Origin: CBDHFQ01 sp965262565
Lineage (GTDB): Bacteria; Bacteroidota; Bacteroidia; J057
Length of the DNA stretch: 64,000 nucleotides
Assembly (NCBI GenBank): GCA_965262565.1
Contig: CBDHFQ010000017.1
Coordinates: 248,001 to 312,000 of the forward strand
Reading direction: 5' to 3'
A model generated the notes under the pieces. It saw only the letters and a list, made by a program, of their open reading frames with translations. It was not told the origin of the DNA and did not search any database. Of this stretch, positions 56,723 to 64,000 are shown in pieces. A program made the translations under genes and the position numbers. The stretch's first letter is position 1; each line of letters starts with the position of its first letter.

Positions 56723-59152
56723 TTATGTCTCTGCATTCAGTATTATCTCATGATAAGGAGTAGTTACTATGTCAGGAGTAAATTTTTTAGGAATCTTTAC
56801 AGTAAACCTCAACCCCTTCAGCCCGCTAACCCCTTGTAATGCATCTAGTTCCAAATCTTCAATTTCATCTGTGATATATCCTGAATTTTTTAAATATTCT
56901 GCATAGCGAAGATAGAGAAACTTATCTTTCTCATGACTGTAAACGATCGCTACTTTACCCGGTTGAGTAAATCTTTCTTTTGTACCTGCCACCAATGCTT
57001 TATCCACACGTTTTTTGATAATTTCGTAGCGTACATTGTATGTACCATCTACATCAAATTGCTTTTCTTCTGGTCGGAAACGGATGGAAAGAGGAGTGCT
57101 ATGTACTAATATCATTTGGGCCGTAGTTAATGGCACTTTCAAATGAGGCTGTAAATCAGCAACAATTTTAGTGATCTCACACATGAGAATTAACTGCCAT
57201 AACTGAAGATTTTCAAGATATTTGCAATCAAAATCTTTGTTTTTCAACAACGACTGCCCTACATACAAATTATACTCTACTCCATCAGTCTGATATTTTT
57301 CAAAATAGTGCGGTAAAATTTGCTGAGCTACATGTTCCTGTTCCACAATGTAAGCGGAAATAGTTTCATTAATGAGCGCTACGCTATCTTCATAATCCTT
57401 TCTACTTGCATAAACGATTCCCAAAAAATCGTCTTTAAAGGAATGATAACGTTGAATCGAATCAGAGATCGCAGGATTGTGTCTTTCAAGATGCGAAAAG
57501 AGAGGTTCAATTTGCTTTTTCAGAAATTCTACGATCCTGACTTCATCTCCAGAGTTTAATCCATCTCTAATTTGATCTTGCATAGAATTCACCTGGAATT
57601 CATAGTCTCCAATTAACGGATATCCTGCTCTATTTTCGACTTGCTTGAGGACACCAAGAACTAACTCGAGATTTTTCATCAAGTCCGCCTGAATGGACCT
57701 ATTCCTCATTTTGGAGGAAGCAACAATATCCGCTTGACCATATAAAGGGTTAACATCTTTAAATACAATAGGCTCTAATTCGCTCGCCATTGGATCTGCA
57801 ACCTGACGATTTAATAAGTTTTTGGCAGCTTCTTCAAATCTCCATTGAACACTGGGATGTATAGCAGTACACTTTTCCTTAATAATTACCTCTACTTTAT
57901 TTTCAATTTCTTTTTTACTCCTCTGAACTGCAACTGAAAATATAGGTAGCAACTTCTCCAATTTAGCTACCAGCAAGTTATTTAACTCTCTTGGTTTTGG
58001 ACTCCCTAATTCCAAGAGTCCAACTATCTTATTATCATGATCCTTCAGCGGAGACAAGATCAAACTCCTTATCTGTTTCTCCATCAGTGCTAATTCACAA
58101 GCTGCGCCATTACAATGAGCTATAAGATTTTCTGCCAAAACGATCCTCCCCTCTTCAAAGACCTTCATGTAAAGAGAATTCTTCCAATCGAGATTTAGGT
58201 TTTTATTATCGGAAGAAATGATAGAATTAATCAGATTTTTTTCGATATATAGTCCAGTATCTGGATCATAAGATAACGCTGCAATACCGAGTTGGAGATC
58301 AGGCATTTGAAAGATGTTTCTCAATTGGAATTCCAGTTTGCTCAACTTCTCTCTGGATAACACTGCATCCTTTTCCAACAAACTGTATTTCAATCTTGAA
58401 ATACTCTCATCCTCTGTGACATCTGTAAAATTAATGATGGTAATTCCCTGAAATTCGAAATTTTCAGGAGGAACCATTTCTTTCCAGATCTCTACATCAT
58501 CCAGATGAGCAATTAGTCTCAATATATCATCCTGTGAAAGTTCTTTTAGAGGATGAATATTAATGATATCAACATAATCGGAGATTAAATCTAGTTTATA
58601 ATGTCTTTCAATACCAGAAATTGAATCTTTTAATGAAAGGACATAAGGATTATCTATATGAAAGTTCTGATCATAAAATTCATTCAAAATCATTAATCCA
58701 GCGTTAATAATTTTGAATTTGTTAATCAGTTCTACATTTTCTGTAAAGGAAACAAAGGTATCTTCCCGATTGAAGATCTCATTAAAACGCGGTGTATGAA
58801 AAATGGCATCCATCTTAAATGGAGTAAATGCCGATGCCACTTGACTATACTTCAATGCAGGAGGAAATAGGCCTGAAAGTAACAGTTCTAATAATTCTGA
58901 GTTTTCCTTAAGAAGATGGAAATTATCTGAAGAAATAGGCGCATCCCACTCAGGATATTGCTCTATTTTTTTTAGAATTTCACTGGCCAGCAACATTTCT
59001 GCCGCATTTCCACTTTCCAGACTCTTTTCCCAATATCGAATTAAAGGAGAGAAACTCAAACGCGATCTATAAAGGAACTCTTTTCTTTCTAATTCCTTCT
59101 CAAATCTTTGATGAGAAAAGACAGTAAGCTTATTATTTTCTGTCAGTTGCAT
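56723..59152 (-). CDS. large GAF-domain protein without attached output domain
   Basis: The 809-residue cytoplasmic protein has a long helical N-terminal region, a GAF domain (about 285-415: QMPDLQLGIAALSYDPDTG, EEGRIVLAENLIAHCNG, LILSPLKDHDNKIVGLLELG), and a large helical C-terminal region ending in a small beta-rich part (about 700-800, RFRPEEKQFDVDGTYNVRYE). No kinase, phosphatase, cyclase or DNA-binding domain follows. The type is known from Bacteroidota as GAF proteins of unknown role. The Cys at SLIAHCNGAACEL could be a ligand contact. It probably shares a transcript with the SDR gene downstream. Function unknown. Confidence 0.75.
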   Translation of the reverse strand: MQLTENNKLTVFSHQRFEKELERKEFLYRSRLSFSPLIRYWEKSLESGNAAEMLLASEILKKIEQYPEWDAPISSDNFHLLKENSELLELLLSGLFPPALKYSQVASAFTPFKMDAIFHTPRFNEIFNREDTFVSFTENVELINKFKIINAGLMILNEFYDQNFHIDNPYVLSLKDSISGIERHYKLDLISDYVDIINIHPLKELSQDDILRLIAHLDDVEIWKEMVPPENFEFQGITIINFTDVTEDESISRLKYSLLEKDAVLSREKLSKLEFQLRNIFQMPDLQLGIAALSYDPDTGLYIEKNLINSIISSDNKNLNLDWKNSLYMKVFEEGRIVLAENLIAHCNGAACELALMEKQIRSLILSPLKDHDNKIVGLLELGSPKPRELNNLLVAKLEKLLPIFSVAVQRSKKEIENKVEVIIKEKCTAIHPSVQWRFEEAAKNLLNRQVADPMASELEPIVFKDVNPLYGQADIVASSKMRNRSIQADLMKNLELVLGVLKQVENRAGYPLIGDYEFQVNSMQDQIRDGLNSGDEVRIVEFLKKQIEPLFSHLERHNPAISDSIQRYHSFKDDFLGIVYASRKDYEDSVALINETISAYIVEQEHVAQQILPHYFEKYQTDGVEYNLYVGQSLLKNKDFDCKYLENLQLWQLILMCEITKIVADLQPHLKVPLTTAQMILVHSTPLSIRFRPEEKQFDVDGTYNVRYEIIKKRVDKALVAGTKERFTQPGKVAIVYSHEKDKFLYLRYAEYLKNSGYITDEIEDLELDALQGVSGLKGLRFTVKIPKKFTPDIVTTPYHEIILNAET

Positions 59153-59262
59153 AATTGGCTAATAAGTGATCAACACGCTTTTTAAACTATTACCCACGAA
59201 AATTAAACAACAGTGGCTTTTAGCTAATTTTCCTATTAAACGTTGTAGGAGATAAGAGCGTT

Positions 59263-60369
59263 TCAATTTATTATTAACTTCAAATAAACTGGAAAGTGAT
59301 CACTATATCCTCTTTCCTGGAAATCGCCTCTAAATATTCCTCTTCGGGGGTTATTTTTAGCTCTACTTGAACCTCCTACTCTTAAAAACTCCGGATTATA
59401 AATGGAAGCGGACCTGGAAACGTATTTAATCTTTCCAGGTGTATGTAAAAGATCTTCGCTGACTAAAAACTGATCAAACAAGTTCCACTCTCCCCTAAAT
59501 GTAAGTGTACCGCTGGTATTTCTATCTAGCAAGCCAGCGGTAGCGTTGTAAAAGCCATCTTCCTTTACTTTATTAACATTTGTTTTAGCCCCTATTACCT
59601 CTTTTATACTTTTGTTTATCGGATCATCATTGAAATCCCCCATGAGAATGATATTGGATTCCCCATCCTCCTCCATTAATTCATCTAGTTTATCTCTCAC
59701 TTTATTGGCGACAAGCAAGCGTTTAGGCTCTGTTTCTACTTGTCCGTTTCTTCTGGAAGGCCAGTGATTTACGACAAAAGTAATAGGCTCGTCAGCGATA
59801 GTTCCCTGGACAAAAAGGATATCTCTTGTTTTAATATCTGGATTTTCGGGAAATTCTACTCTGATTGATTCTTTATACTCTAACATAAAAATCTCGGGAT
59901 CATACATTAAGGCAACATCAATCCCTCGGGGATCAGGAGAATCCTCCTGAATAAATGAATATTTTCCGCTAATACTACTCTGTGCCACTAAGTCTTCCAT
60001 GACTTCTTTATTCTCAATCTCCGCTAATCCCAATATTTCTGGTCCATCACTATCTCCCAATTGACTGATGACATGTGCGATACGCTTTAATTTTTCCTGG
60101 TATTTTTCCTCTGTCCAGTTATATCTACCTTGAGGAAGAAAATCACCATCAGCCGTTGAAGGATCATCTTCAGCATCAAATAAGTTTTCGACATTATAAA
60201 ATCCTATAGTTATTTCCCCGATCGGGGTAGATGAAAATCCTATCTGACGAGTACTTTTATCCGCCTCTTCAGAAACGGGTGAAGTAGTTTTACAAGCTGA
60301 TAGTAAAACAATAAAACCGGTCAGAAAACAGGAAAGGTTAAGCAGGCTGAAAGAGGGAAATTTATTCAT
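59263..60369 (-). CDS. exported endonuclease/exonuclease/phosphatase-family lipoprotein
   Basis: The start at 60369 gives a lipoprotein signal (MNKFPSFSLLNLSCFLTGFI, lipobox LSAC); an ATG seven codons upstream is also in frame. The EEP fold is clear: GFYNVENLFDAEDDP (first metal-binding Asn), LGLAEIENKEV (catalytic Glu), NHWPSRRNG, ILMGDFNDDP, and SDHFPVYLKL (final Asp-His). The family includes extracellular DNases and phosphodiesterases; lipidation and the NHWPSR motif fit the Bacteroidota exported nucleases. It probably works in the periplasm or on the cell surface and could use external DNA as phosphate source. Confidence 0.88.
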   Translation of the reverse strand: MNKFPSFSLLNLSCFLTGFIVLLSACKTTSPVSEEADKSTRQIGFSSTPIGEITIGFYNVENLFDAEDDPSTADGDFLPQGRYNWTEEKYQEKLKRIAHVISQLGDSDGPEILGLAEIENKEVMEDLVAQSSISGKYSFIQEDSPDPRGIDVALMYDPEIFMLEYKESIRVEFPENPDIKTRDILFVQGTIADEPITFVVNHWPSRRNGQVETEPKRLLVANKVRDKLDELMEEDGESNIILMGDFNDDPINKSIKEVIGAKTNVNKVKEDGFYNATAGLLDRNTSGTLTFRGEWNLFDQFLVSEDLLHTPGKIKYVSRSASIYNPEFLRVGGSSRAKNNPRRGIFRGDFQERGYSDHFPVYLKLIIN

Positions 60370-60544
60370 AAATAAAGTGAAGTTTATCATTCCTGGAATT
60401 CCTTTTTCAATTTGAGAAAATATTATGTTTCAATAAATCTTTAAGGCTTAATCGTCAAGCTTTTACTCATTTTAATGGAACAAGGAATAGCAATTGCCAC
60501 ATAGAAGTATCTAGCAATTTGGAATTCATATATTTCAAAATCTA

Positions 60545-60578
60545 GAGAAAATATAAAAAATTGAACATGTTCGTTCAA
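60545..60578 (-). terminator. rho-independent terminator downstream of the parA-like gene
   Basis: Read on the minus strand, TTGAAC-gaacat-GTTCAA forms a 6-base-pair hairpin (60578-60561), followed by TTTTTTATATTTT. It lies about 70 bases after the parA-like stop codon. The short stem is weak, but the T tract is good. Confidence 0.5.
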
Positions 60579-60608
60579 CGTTCTTTATTACCTTTCATGG
60601 CTTCCGTG

Positions 60609-60648
60609 CATCTCCAATAATTAATATTGTTGGAGATGTATTTTTTTA
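60609..60648 (+). terminator. plus-strand terminator-like hairpin with no plus-strand gene
   Basis: CATCTCCAA (60609-60617) and TTGGAGATG (60630-60638) form a perfect 9-base-pair stem, followed on the plus strand by TATTTTTTT, which overlaps the parA stop codon (60646-60648). The T tract is on the plus side only, but no plus-strand gene lies in the 240 bases upstream. It could end a small RNA or be an opposing-strand terminator. Confidence 0.5.
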
Positions 60649-61443
60649 GCTGGTAGTAGTAGATTTATTCAGCAATTTGGGATTATTTTTCAAGATCTCT
60701 TTCGCCAAGTTCAGGTAGTTAATCGCTCCTTTACTTTTAGCATCAAAATCCAACACAGGTCTACGAAAACTTGGGGCTTCACTTAATTTGATATTTCTAT
60801 GGACCACTGTTTTAAAAGCAAGGGTAGAAAAATGATTGCGAACATCATCCAATACCTGATTTGCCAACCTTAATCTGCTATCATACATCGTTAATAAGAT
60901 CCCTTCAATCTCAAGATCTGGATTTAATCCCTGTTGGACCAACCTAACCGTATTAATAATCTTCGAAAGCCCTTCCAGTGCATAGTATTCACATTGAACT
61001 GGAATAATCACAGAATCAGATGCTACGAGTGCATTAATAGTAACAAGTCCGAGGGAAGGCGAACAGTCCAAAATAATGAAATCGAAATCATTTTTAATCG
61101 AGGCCAATACAGGTCGCATGAGTTTTTCCCTATTTGGCATTTGAACCATCCTCAATTCTGCCTCTACCAGGTCAATATGGGAAGGTATAAAATATAGATT
61201 CGGAAATGTTGATTCGTGAATAATATCTTTTGCCTCCAACGTCTGATCCATCATGCAATCATAAATCGTTAGTGCTTCCGGATCGGGATCATACCCTATC
61301 CCTGAAGTAGCATTGGCTTGAGGATCTACATCGACGATCAATGTTCTATATTCTAAGGCTGCCAGACTGGCTCCAAGATTAACAGCTGTGGTCGTTTTTC
61401 CTACTCCTCCTTTTTGATTAGCCAGACAAATGATTTTCGCCAT
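60646..61443 (-). CDS. ParA/Soj-family chromosome-partition ATPase
   Basis: The 265-residue protein has the deviant Walker A motif KGGVGKTTT (residues 11-19) after MAKIICLANQ, Walker A' in DVDPQANATSG, and switch motif IILDCSPSLG. It ends like chromosomal Soj with SFRRPVLDFDAKSKGAINYL. It should bind ATP and non-specific DNA and move the chromosome origin or other cargo with ParB. No parB follows it: the next minus-strand gene after about 275 bases is the EEP hydrolase. It is therefore an isolated parA, and the true ParB or cargo must lie outside the window. A terminator-like hairpin lies behind it. Confidence 0.9.
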   Translation of the reverse strand: MAKIICLANQKGGVGKTTTAVNLGASLAALEYRTLIVDVDPQANATSGIGYDPDPEALTIYDCMMDQTLEAKDIIHESTFPNLYFIPSHIDLVEAELRMVQMPNREKLMRPVLASIKNDFDFIILDCSPSLGLVTINALVASDSVIIPVQCEYYALEGLSKIINTVRLVQQGLNPDLEIEGILLTMYDSRLRLANQVLDDVRNHFSTLAFKTVVHRNIKLSEAPSFRRPVLDFDAKSKGAINYLNLAKEILKNNPKLLNKSTTTS

Positions 61444-61511
61444 GTTAATAGATTTCTGTAAAGTTAGGCTATAAATATAAACATTTGCTATTACAATAAA
61501 CGCAAAAGCCT

Positions 61512-62213
61512 CTATATCATTATCATTTTTTCCAATACGTCTCCCACATAATATGAAACCAAAGCCGCGATTCCTCCCAATGCCAGGGTTTCAAACAATC
61601 CTCTCAATATAGACTTTTTCGTAATGTAAGCTTTTAGTATCCCTATACCTGCAAAGGCAACAAATGTGAGTGCACATGACCATATAAAAAGCTCATTAGC
61701 AGGCACATCCATTCCCATTCCGAATAAGTAGGCCAATAAAGGAATGAGTCCTATACATACAAAAGACAGGTAAGTAACGGCCCCCATAATAACAGGCGAT
61801 TTTTGTTCTGGAAGCATCTCCAGTTTTTCTATCATAAGTGTATTTATCCATAGTTGCTTATCTTTTTTTACCAAAGCTACTACCTCTTTTAACAGCGTGC
61901 CTGAGAAGCCCTTATTCGAATAAATTTCCTCAAGGTCGGATTCAGCCAAAGAAGGATGTTGATCTATCCCCTTTTCTATTCTACGCAAGAACTTATGATA
62001 ATTATCCAGCTCTGAACGAGTCGATAAATAAGCTCCTACGGACATGGCAAACCCATCAGCCAATAAATTTGCGAAACCCAAAATAAGTACTACAGATACA
62101 GATAGCTCAGCACCGGCAGATCCAGCGACGACAGCGAAAGTAGTTACACTTCCATCTATTCCCCCATAGACAAATTCACCAAGATATTCCTGAAATCGAC
62201 TTAATTTTTTCAT
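61512..62213 (-). CDS. VIT1/CCC1-family iron/manganese transporter
   Basis: The 233 residues match the VIT1/CCC1 family: an N-terminal EYLGEFVYGGIDGSVTTFAV, the conserved GFANLLADGFAMSVGAYLS with its metal-binding residues, a cytoplasmic helical segment (about 65-140) and three C-terminal membrane helices (ILKAYITKKSILRGL, ALVSYYVGDVLEKM). Family members move Fe2+ or Mn2+ out of the cytosol, often into a vacuole in plants and yeast and out of the cell or into compartments in bacteria. The length is normal. The divergent ATP-cone/nuclease gene starts 107 bases away on the plus strand. Confidence 0.9.
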   Translation of the reverse strand: MKKLSRFQEYLGEFVYGGIDGSVTTFAVVAGSAGAELSVSVVLILGFANLLADGFAMSVGAYLSTRSELDNYHKFLRRIEKGIDQHPSLAESDLEEIYSNKGFSGTLLKEVVALVKKDKQLWINTLMIEKLEMLPEQKSPVIMGAVTYLSFVCIGLIPLLAYLFGMGMDVPANELFIWSCALTFVAFAGIGILKAYITKKSILRGLFETLALGGIAALVSYYVGDVLEKMIMI

Positions 62214-62320
62214 AAAAAGTGGACAGATGAATGTTTTAGTAGCATTAAGCGACTTGAATGTATTATCTTTTTTATTTTTTTACACTTGTTTGTGCAAGTA
62301 GAGTTATTTTTTGTGCGTAT

Positions 62321-63163
62321 ATGATTCAAACAGAAATCCTTATAAAAAAGGCTTCAGGCGATTTGGTACCCTTCGACGTATCAAAGTTAGAACAATCTTT
62401 AACAAATGCGGGAGCGTCTGAAGCGGCAGTGTCCGATATTAGCTATGAAATTGAGCAATCCCTCCAGCATGGCATGTCCACTAAGCAAATTTATCAAAAA
62501 GCATTTAGCTTACTAAAAGCCAGGTCCAAACCCTGCGCTTCCAGGTATAAATTAAAAAAAGCTATCATGGAATTAGGTCCTTCGGGTTACCCATTTGAAA
62601 AATTCATCGGAGAGTTACTCAGGGAACAGGGATACCTTATCGAGGTAGGCATCATTCAGAAGGGAAATTGTATTACTCACGAAATAGATGTTCTTGCAGA
62701 GACACCTCAAAAATATCTGGGTATAGAATGTAAATTCGGAAATAGTGCGGATAAAAAAGTGAATGTCAAAGTACCTCTTTATATACAATCCCGATTTGAG
62801 GATTTAAAAAATAAATGGAAACATAATACTGAATTGGTAGGAAAACAGTTTGAATACTGGATCGTCACAAATACTGCTTTTACAGAGGATGCCAAAACGT
62901 ATGGGAAATGTGCCGGACTCCTATTGATAAGCTGGAATTATCCCGAACGTAAAAGCCTTAAATCTCTCATTGAGCAGAGCAGTTTGTATCCGGTGACAAG
63001 CTTACTAAGCTTAACCAAAAAGGAGAAATCTCATATCCTGGAAAATGGAATTGTTTTATGCAGACACTTAAAGAAAAATATAGACATTCTGGAAAGACTT
63101 AGATGGCCTCAGCGTAAAATTGGTAAAACGCTAAAAGAAATTGATGAATTATGCACTATGTAG
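62321..63163 (+). CDS. ATP-cone domain fused to a PD-(D/E)XK nuclease-like domain
   Basis: I start at the ATG at 62321 (MIQTEILIKKASGDLVPFDV); an upstream ATG would add a short hydrophobic stretch that is probably untranslated. The first 90 residues form an ATP-cone: KKASGDLVPFDVSKLEQSL and the closing KLKKAIMELGPSGYPFEKF. The next part is nuclease-like: HEIDVLAETPQKYLGIECKF gives Asp123 and Glu136-x-Lys138, the core of PD-(D/E)XK enzymes such as Mrr. The last 100 residues are basic. The fusion suggests nucleotide-controlled DNA cleavage or repair, but no partner subunit is near. It lies divergent to the VIT1-family gene; a short inverted repeat (62284-62299) is in its leader. Confidence 0.8.
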   Translation: MIQTEILIKKASGDLVPFDVSKLEQSLTNAGASEAAVSDISYEIEQSLQHGMSTKQIYQKAFSLLKARSKPCASRYKLKKAIMELGPSGYPFEKFIGELLREQGYLIEVGIIQKGNCITHEIDVLAETPQKYLGIECKFGNSADKKVNVKVPLYIQSRFEDLKNKWKHNTELVGKQFEYWIVTNTAFTEDAKTYGKCAGLLLISWNYPERKSLKSLIEQSSLYPVTSLLSLTKKEKSHILENGIVLCRHLKKNIDILERLRWPQRKIGKTLKEIDELCTM

Positions 63164-63248
63164 GCTTCATTTATCATTAAAATCTTATAATAAATATTTA
63201 ATAATCAATTGTTTGATGCTTTCCTTATCAGTATCAATATTTTGAGGA

Positions 63249-64000
63249 CTAGTTGGTTAATTTTCTATCTCTGTCAAAATTGTGCGTTTCTTTAGAACCA
63301 TCAGGATTGACGATAGTCCCCTGGCCATGTTTCATATCCATATACCACTCTCCTACATATTGTTTTTCATCGACAAAGGTATATGTTCCCTGACCTTGCT
63401 TTTTTCCTCTTACCCATTCTCCTTCATACACATCACCATTAGAGTAGAAGAAAGTTCCTTTGCCACTAAAAAAACCTCTCTCGAAAGACCCTTCATATGT
63501 ACCATCGGTAGTAGTACATTTTCCCTGGCCCGTAGCTTCGTCATCTTCCCAAACCCCTTCTAACAAGCGGCTATTTATTTTATAGGTCCCTTTCCCTTCT
63601 TTTCTCCCTTCTATCCAGTTACCTATATACAAAGTTTCAACACTTCCTTTAGAATGTTTCCATTCCCCATATCCATGAAATTTACCATTAAGAAATTCTC
63701 CTCTATATTCTTCCTTCACGTCTGCTTCTTCTCTCATCTGTACTCCTACTCCATTTTGCTGACCATATGCCCATTCTCCATCATATAAATATCCCGATTT
63801 TGTTAATCTACCATTTCCCTGACGTTCCCCTTGTACGAAATCTCCCTCATATATCGACCCATCTCTATATTTATACATCCCATTTCCATGGCGTTGATCC
63901 TTAAACCAATCTCCTACATAAGCTCCTCCCTGCGCATAAGTCATTTTACCTTTTCCATGCATTCTGTCATTCATCCACTCACCTTCATACACATTACCAC
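63249..64000 (-). CDS. MORN-repeat protein, 5' end beyond the window
   Basis: The visible 249 residues consist of about ten MORN repeats of about 23 residues each (YEGEWMNDRMHGKGKMTY, YVGDWFKDQRHGNGMYKY, and so on, to YVGEWYMDMKHGQGTIV). The frame stays open through the edge at 64000, so the true start is outside. The first codon that could be read as a start, GTG at 63992-63990, lies inside a repeat and is not the real start. MORN repeats form elongated beta solenoids that bind lipids or proteins and often serve as scaffolds. No catalytic domain is visible in this part. The tail ends DGSKETHNFDRDRKLTN. Confidence 0.88.
   Translation of the reverse strand, partial: GNVYEGEWMNDRMHGKGKMTYAQGGAYVGDWFKDQRHGNGMYKYRDGSIYEGDFVQGERQGNGRLTKSGYLYDGEWAYGQQNGVGVQMREEADVKEEYRGEFLNGKFHGYGEWKHSKGSVETLYIGNWIEGRKEGKGTYKINSRLLEGVWEDDEATGQGKCTTTDGTYEGSFERGFFSGKGTFFYSNGDVYEGEWVRGKKQGQGTYTFVDEKQYVGEWYMDMKHGQGTIVNPDGSKETHNFDRDRKLTN

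Noticed and set aside
63990..63992. GTG as start of the MORN protein
   Set aside because: The codon lies in the conserved start of a repeat (N-V-Y-E-G-E-W), and the frame continues past the window edge.
1..64000. tRNA, rRNA, CRISPR arrays, transposases, integrases, attachment sites
   Set aside because: I looked on both strands for T-loop signatures, repeated spacers, transposase motifs and terminal inverted repeats and saw none that I can support.

Overview
The window is chromosomal DNA of an AT-rich member of the Bacteroidota, probably near the Cytophagales or an allied gliding order. The evidence is a gliding-motility lipoprotein gene (gldB), a very large secreted protein ending in a type-A type IX secretion (T9SS) sorting domain, many Bacteroidota-type outer-membrane and lipoproteins, weak Shine-Dalgarno sites, and -7 boxes of the TAnnTTTG type. 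I see no tRNA, rRNA, CRISPR array, insertion sequence or prophage. Both ends cut through genes: a possible fragment at the left edge and a MORN-repeat protein at the right edge.

Layout. 1-6.2 kb: DUF5777 beta-barrel protein, orphan FtsX/MacB-type permease, gldB with a small basic protein behind it, and an outer-membrane beta-barrel protein. 6.3-14.1 kb: sigma-54 activator, lepA, NfeD-like protein, DM13 protein, GntP permease and a CBS-domain cystathionine beta-synthase. 14.1-19.7 kb: a 745-base non-coding stretch, a degenerate methyltransferase-like protein, a metallophosphoesterase, a small HTH protein, DUF1684 protein, a 45-residue membrane protein and an AstE/AspA-type deacylase. 19.7-32.5 kb: DPP4-type peptidase, PAS protein, an 1852-residue dehydrogenase/diheme cytochrome/lectin protein, a CarH-like MerR regulator, a lipoprotein and an M1 metallopeptidase.

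32.6-40.2 kb is the most unusual part: seven tightly packed minus-strand genes for exported proteins. Four have, or seem to have, the phosphodiester glycosidase (NAGPA) fold. The others are two unrecognised envelope proteins and a LamG-VWA protein. I recognise no described system with this composition.

40.4-53.4 kb: LptF/G-type permease, class C beta-lactamase-like hydrolase, methyltransferase plus TPR histidine kinase, and an operon of TonB-dependent receptor, YfiR and propeller histidine kinase that looks like one signalling path from the outer membrane to the cytoplasm. The two kinases have clearly related kinase domains and lie tail to tail around a small hypothetical gene. 53.4-64 kb: ComEC core, yaaA, an NAD-binding epimerase-like protein, a large GAF protein, an exported EEP-family hydrolase, a ParA without an adjacent ParB, a VIT1/CCC1 transporter, an ATP-cone/nuclease-fold fusion and the MORN protein.

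Functions were assigned by reading motifs and recalled family patterns; no database search was run.
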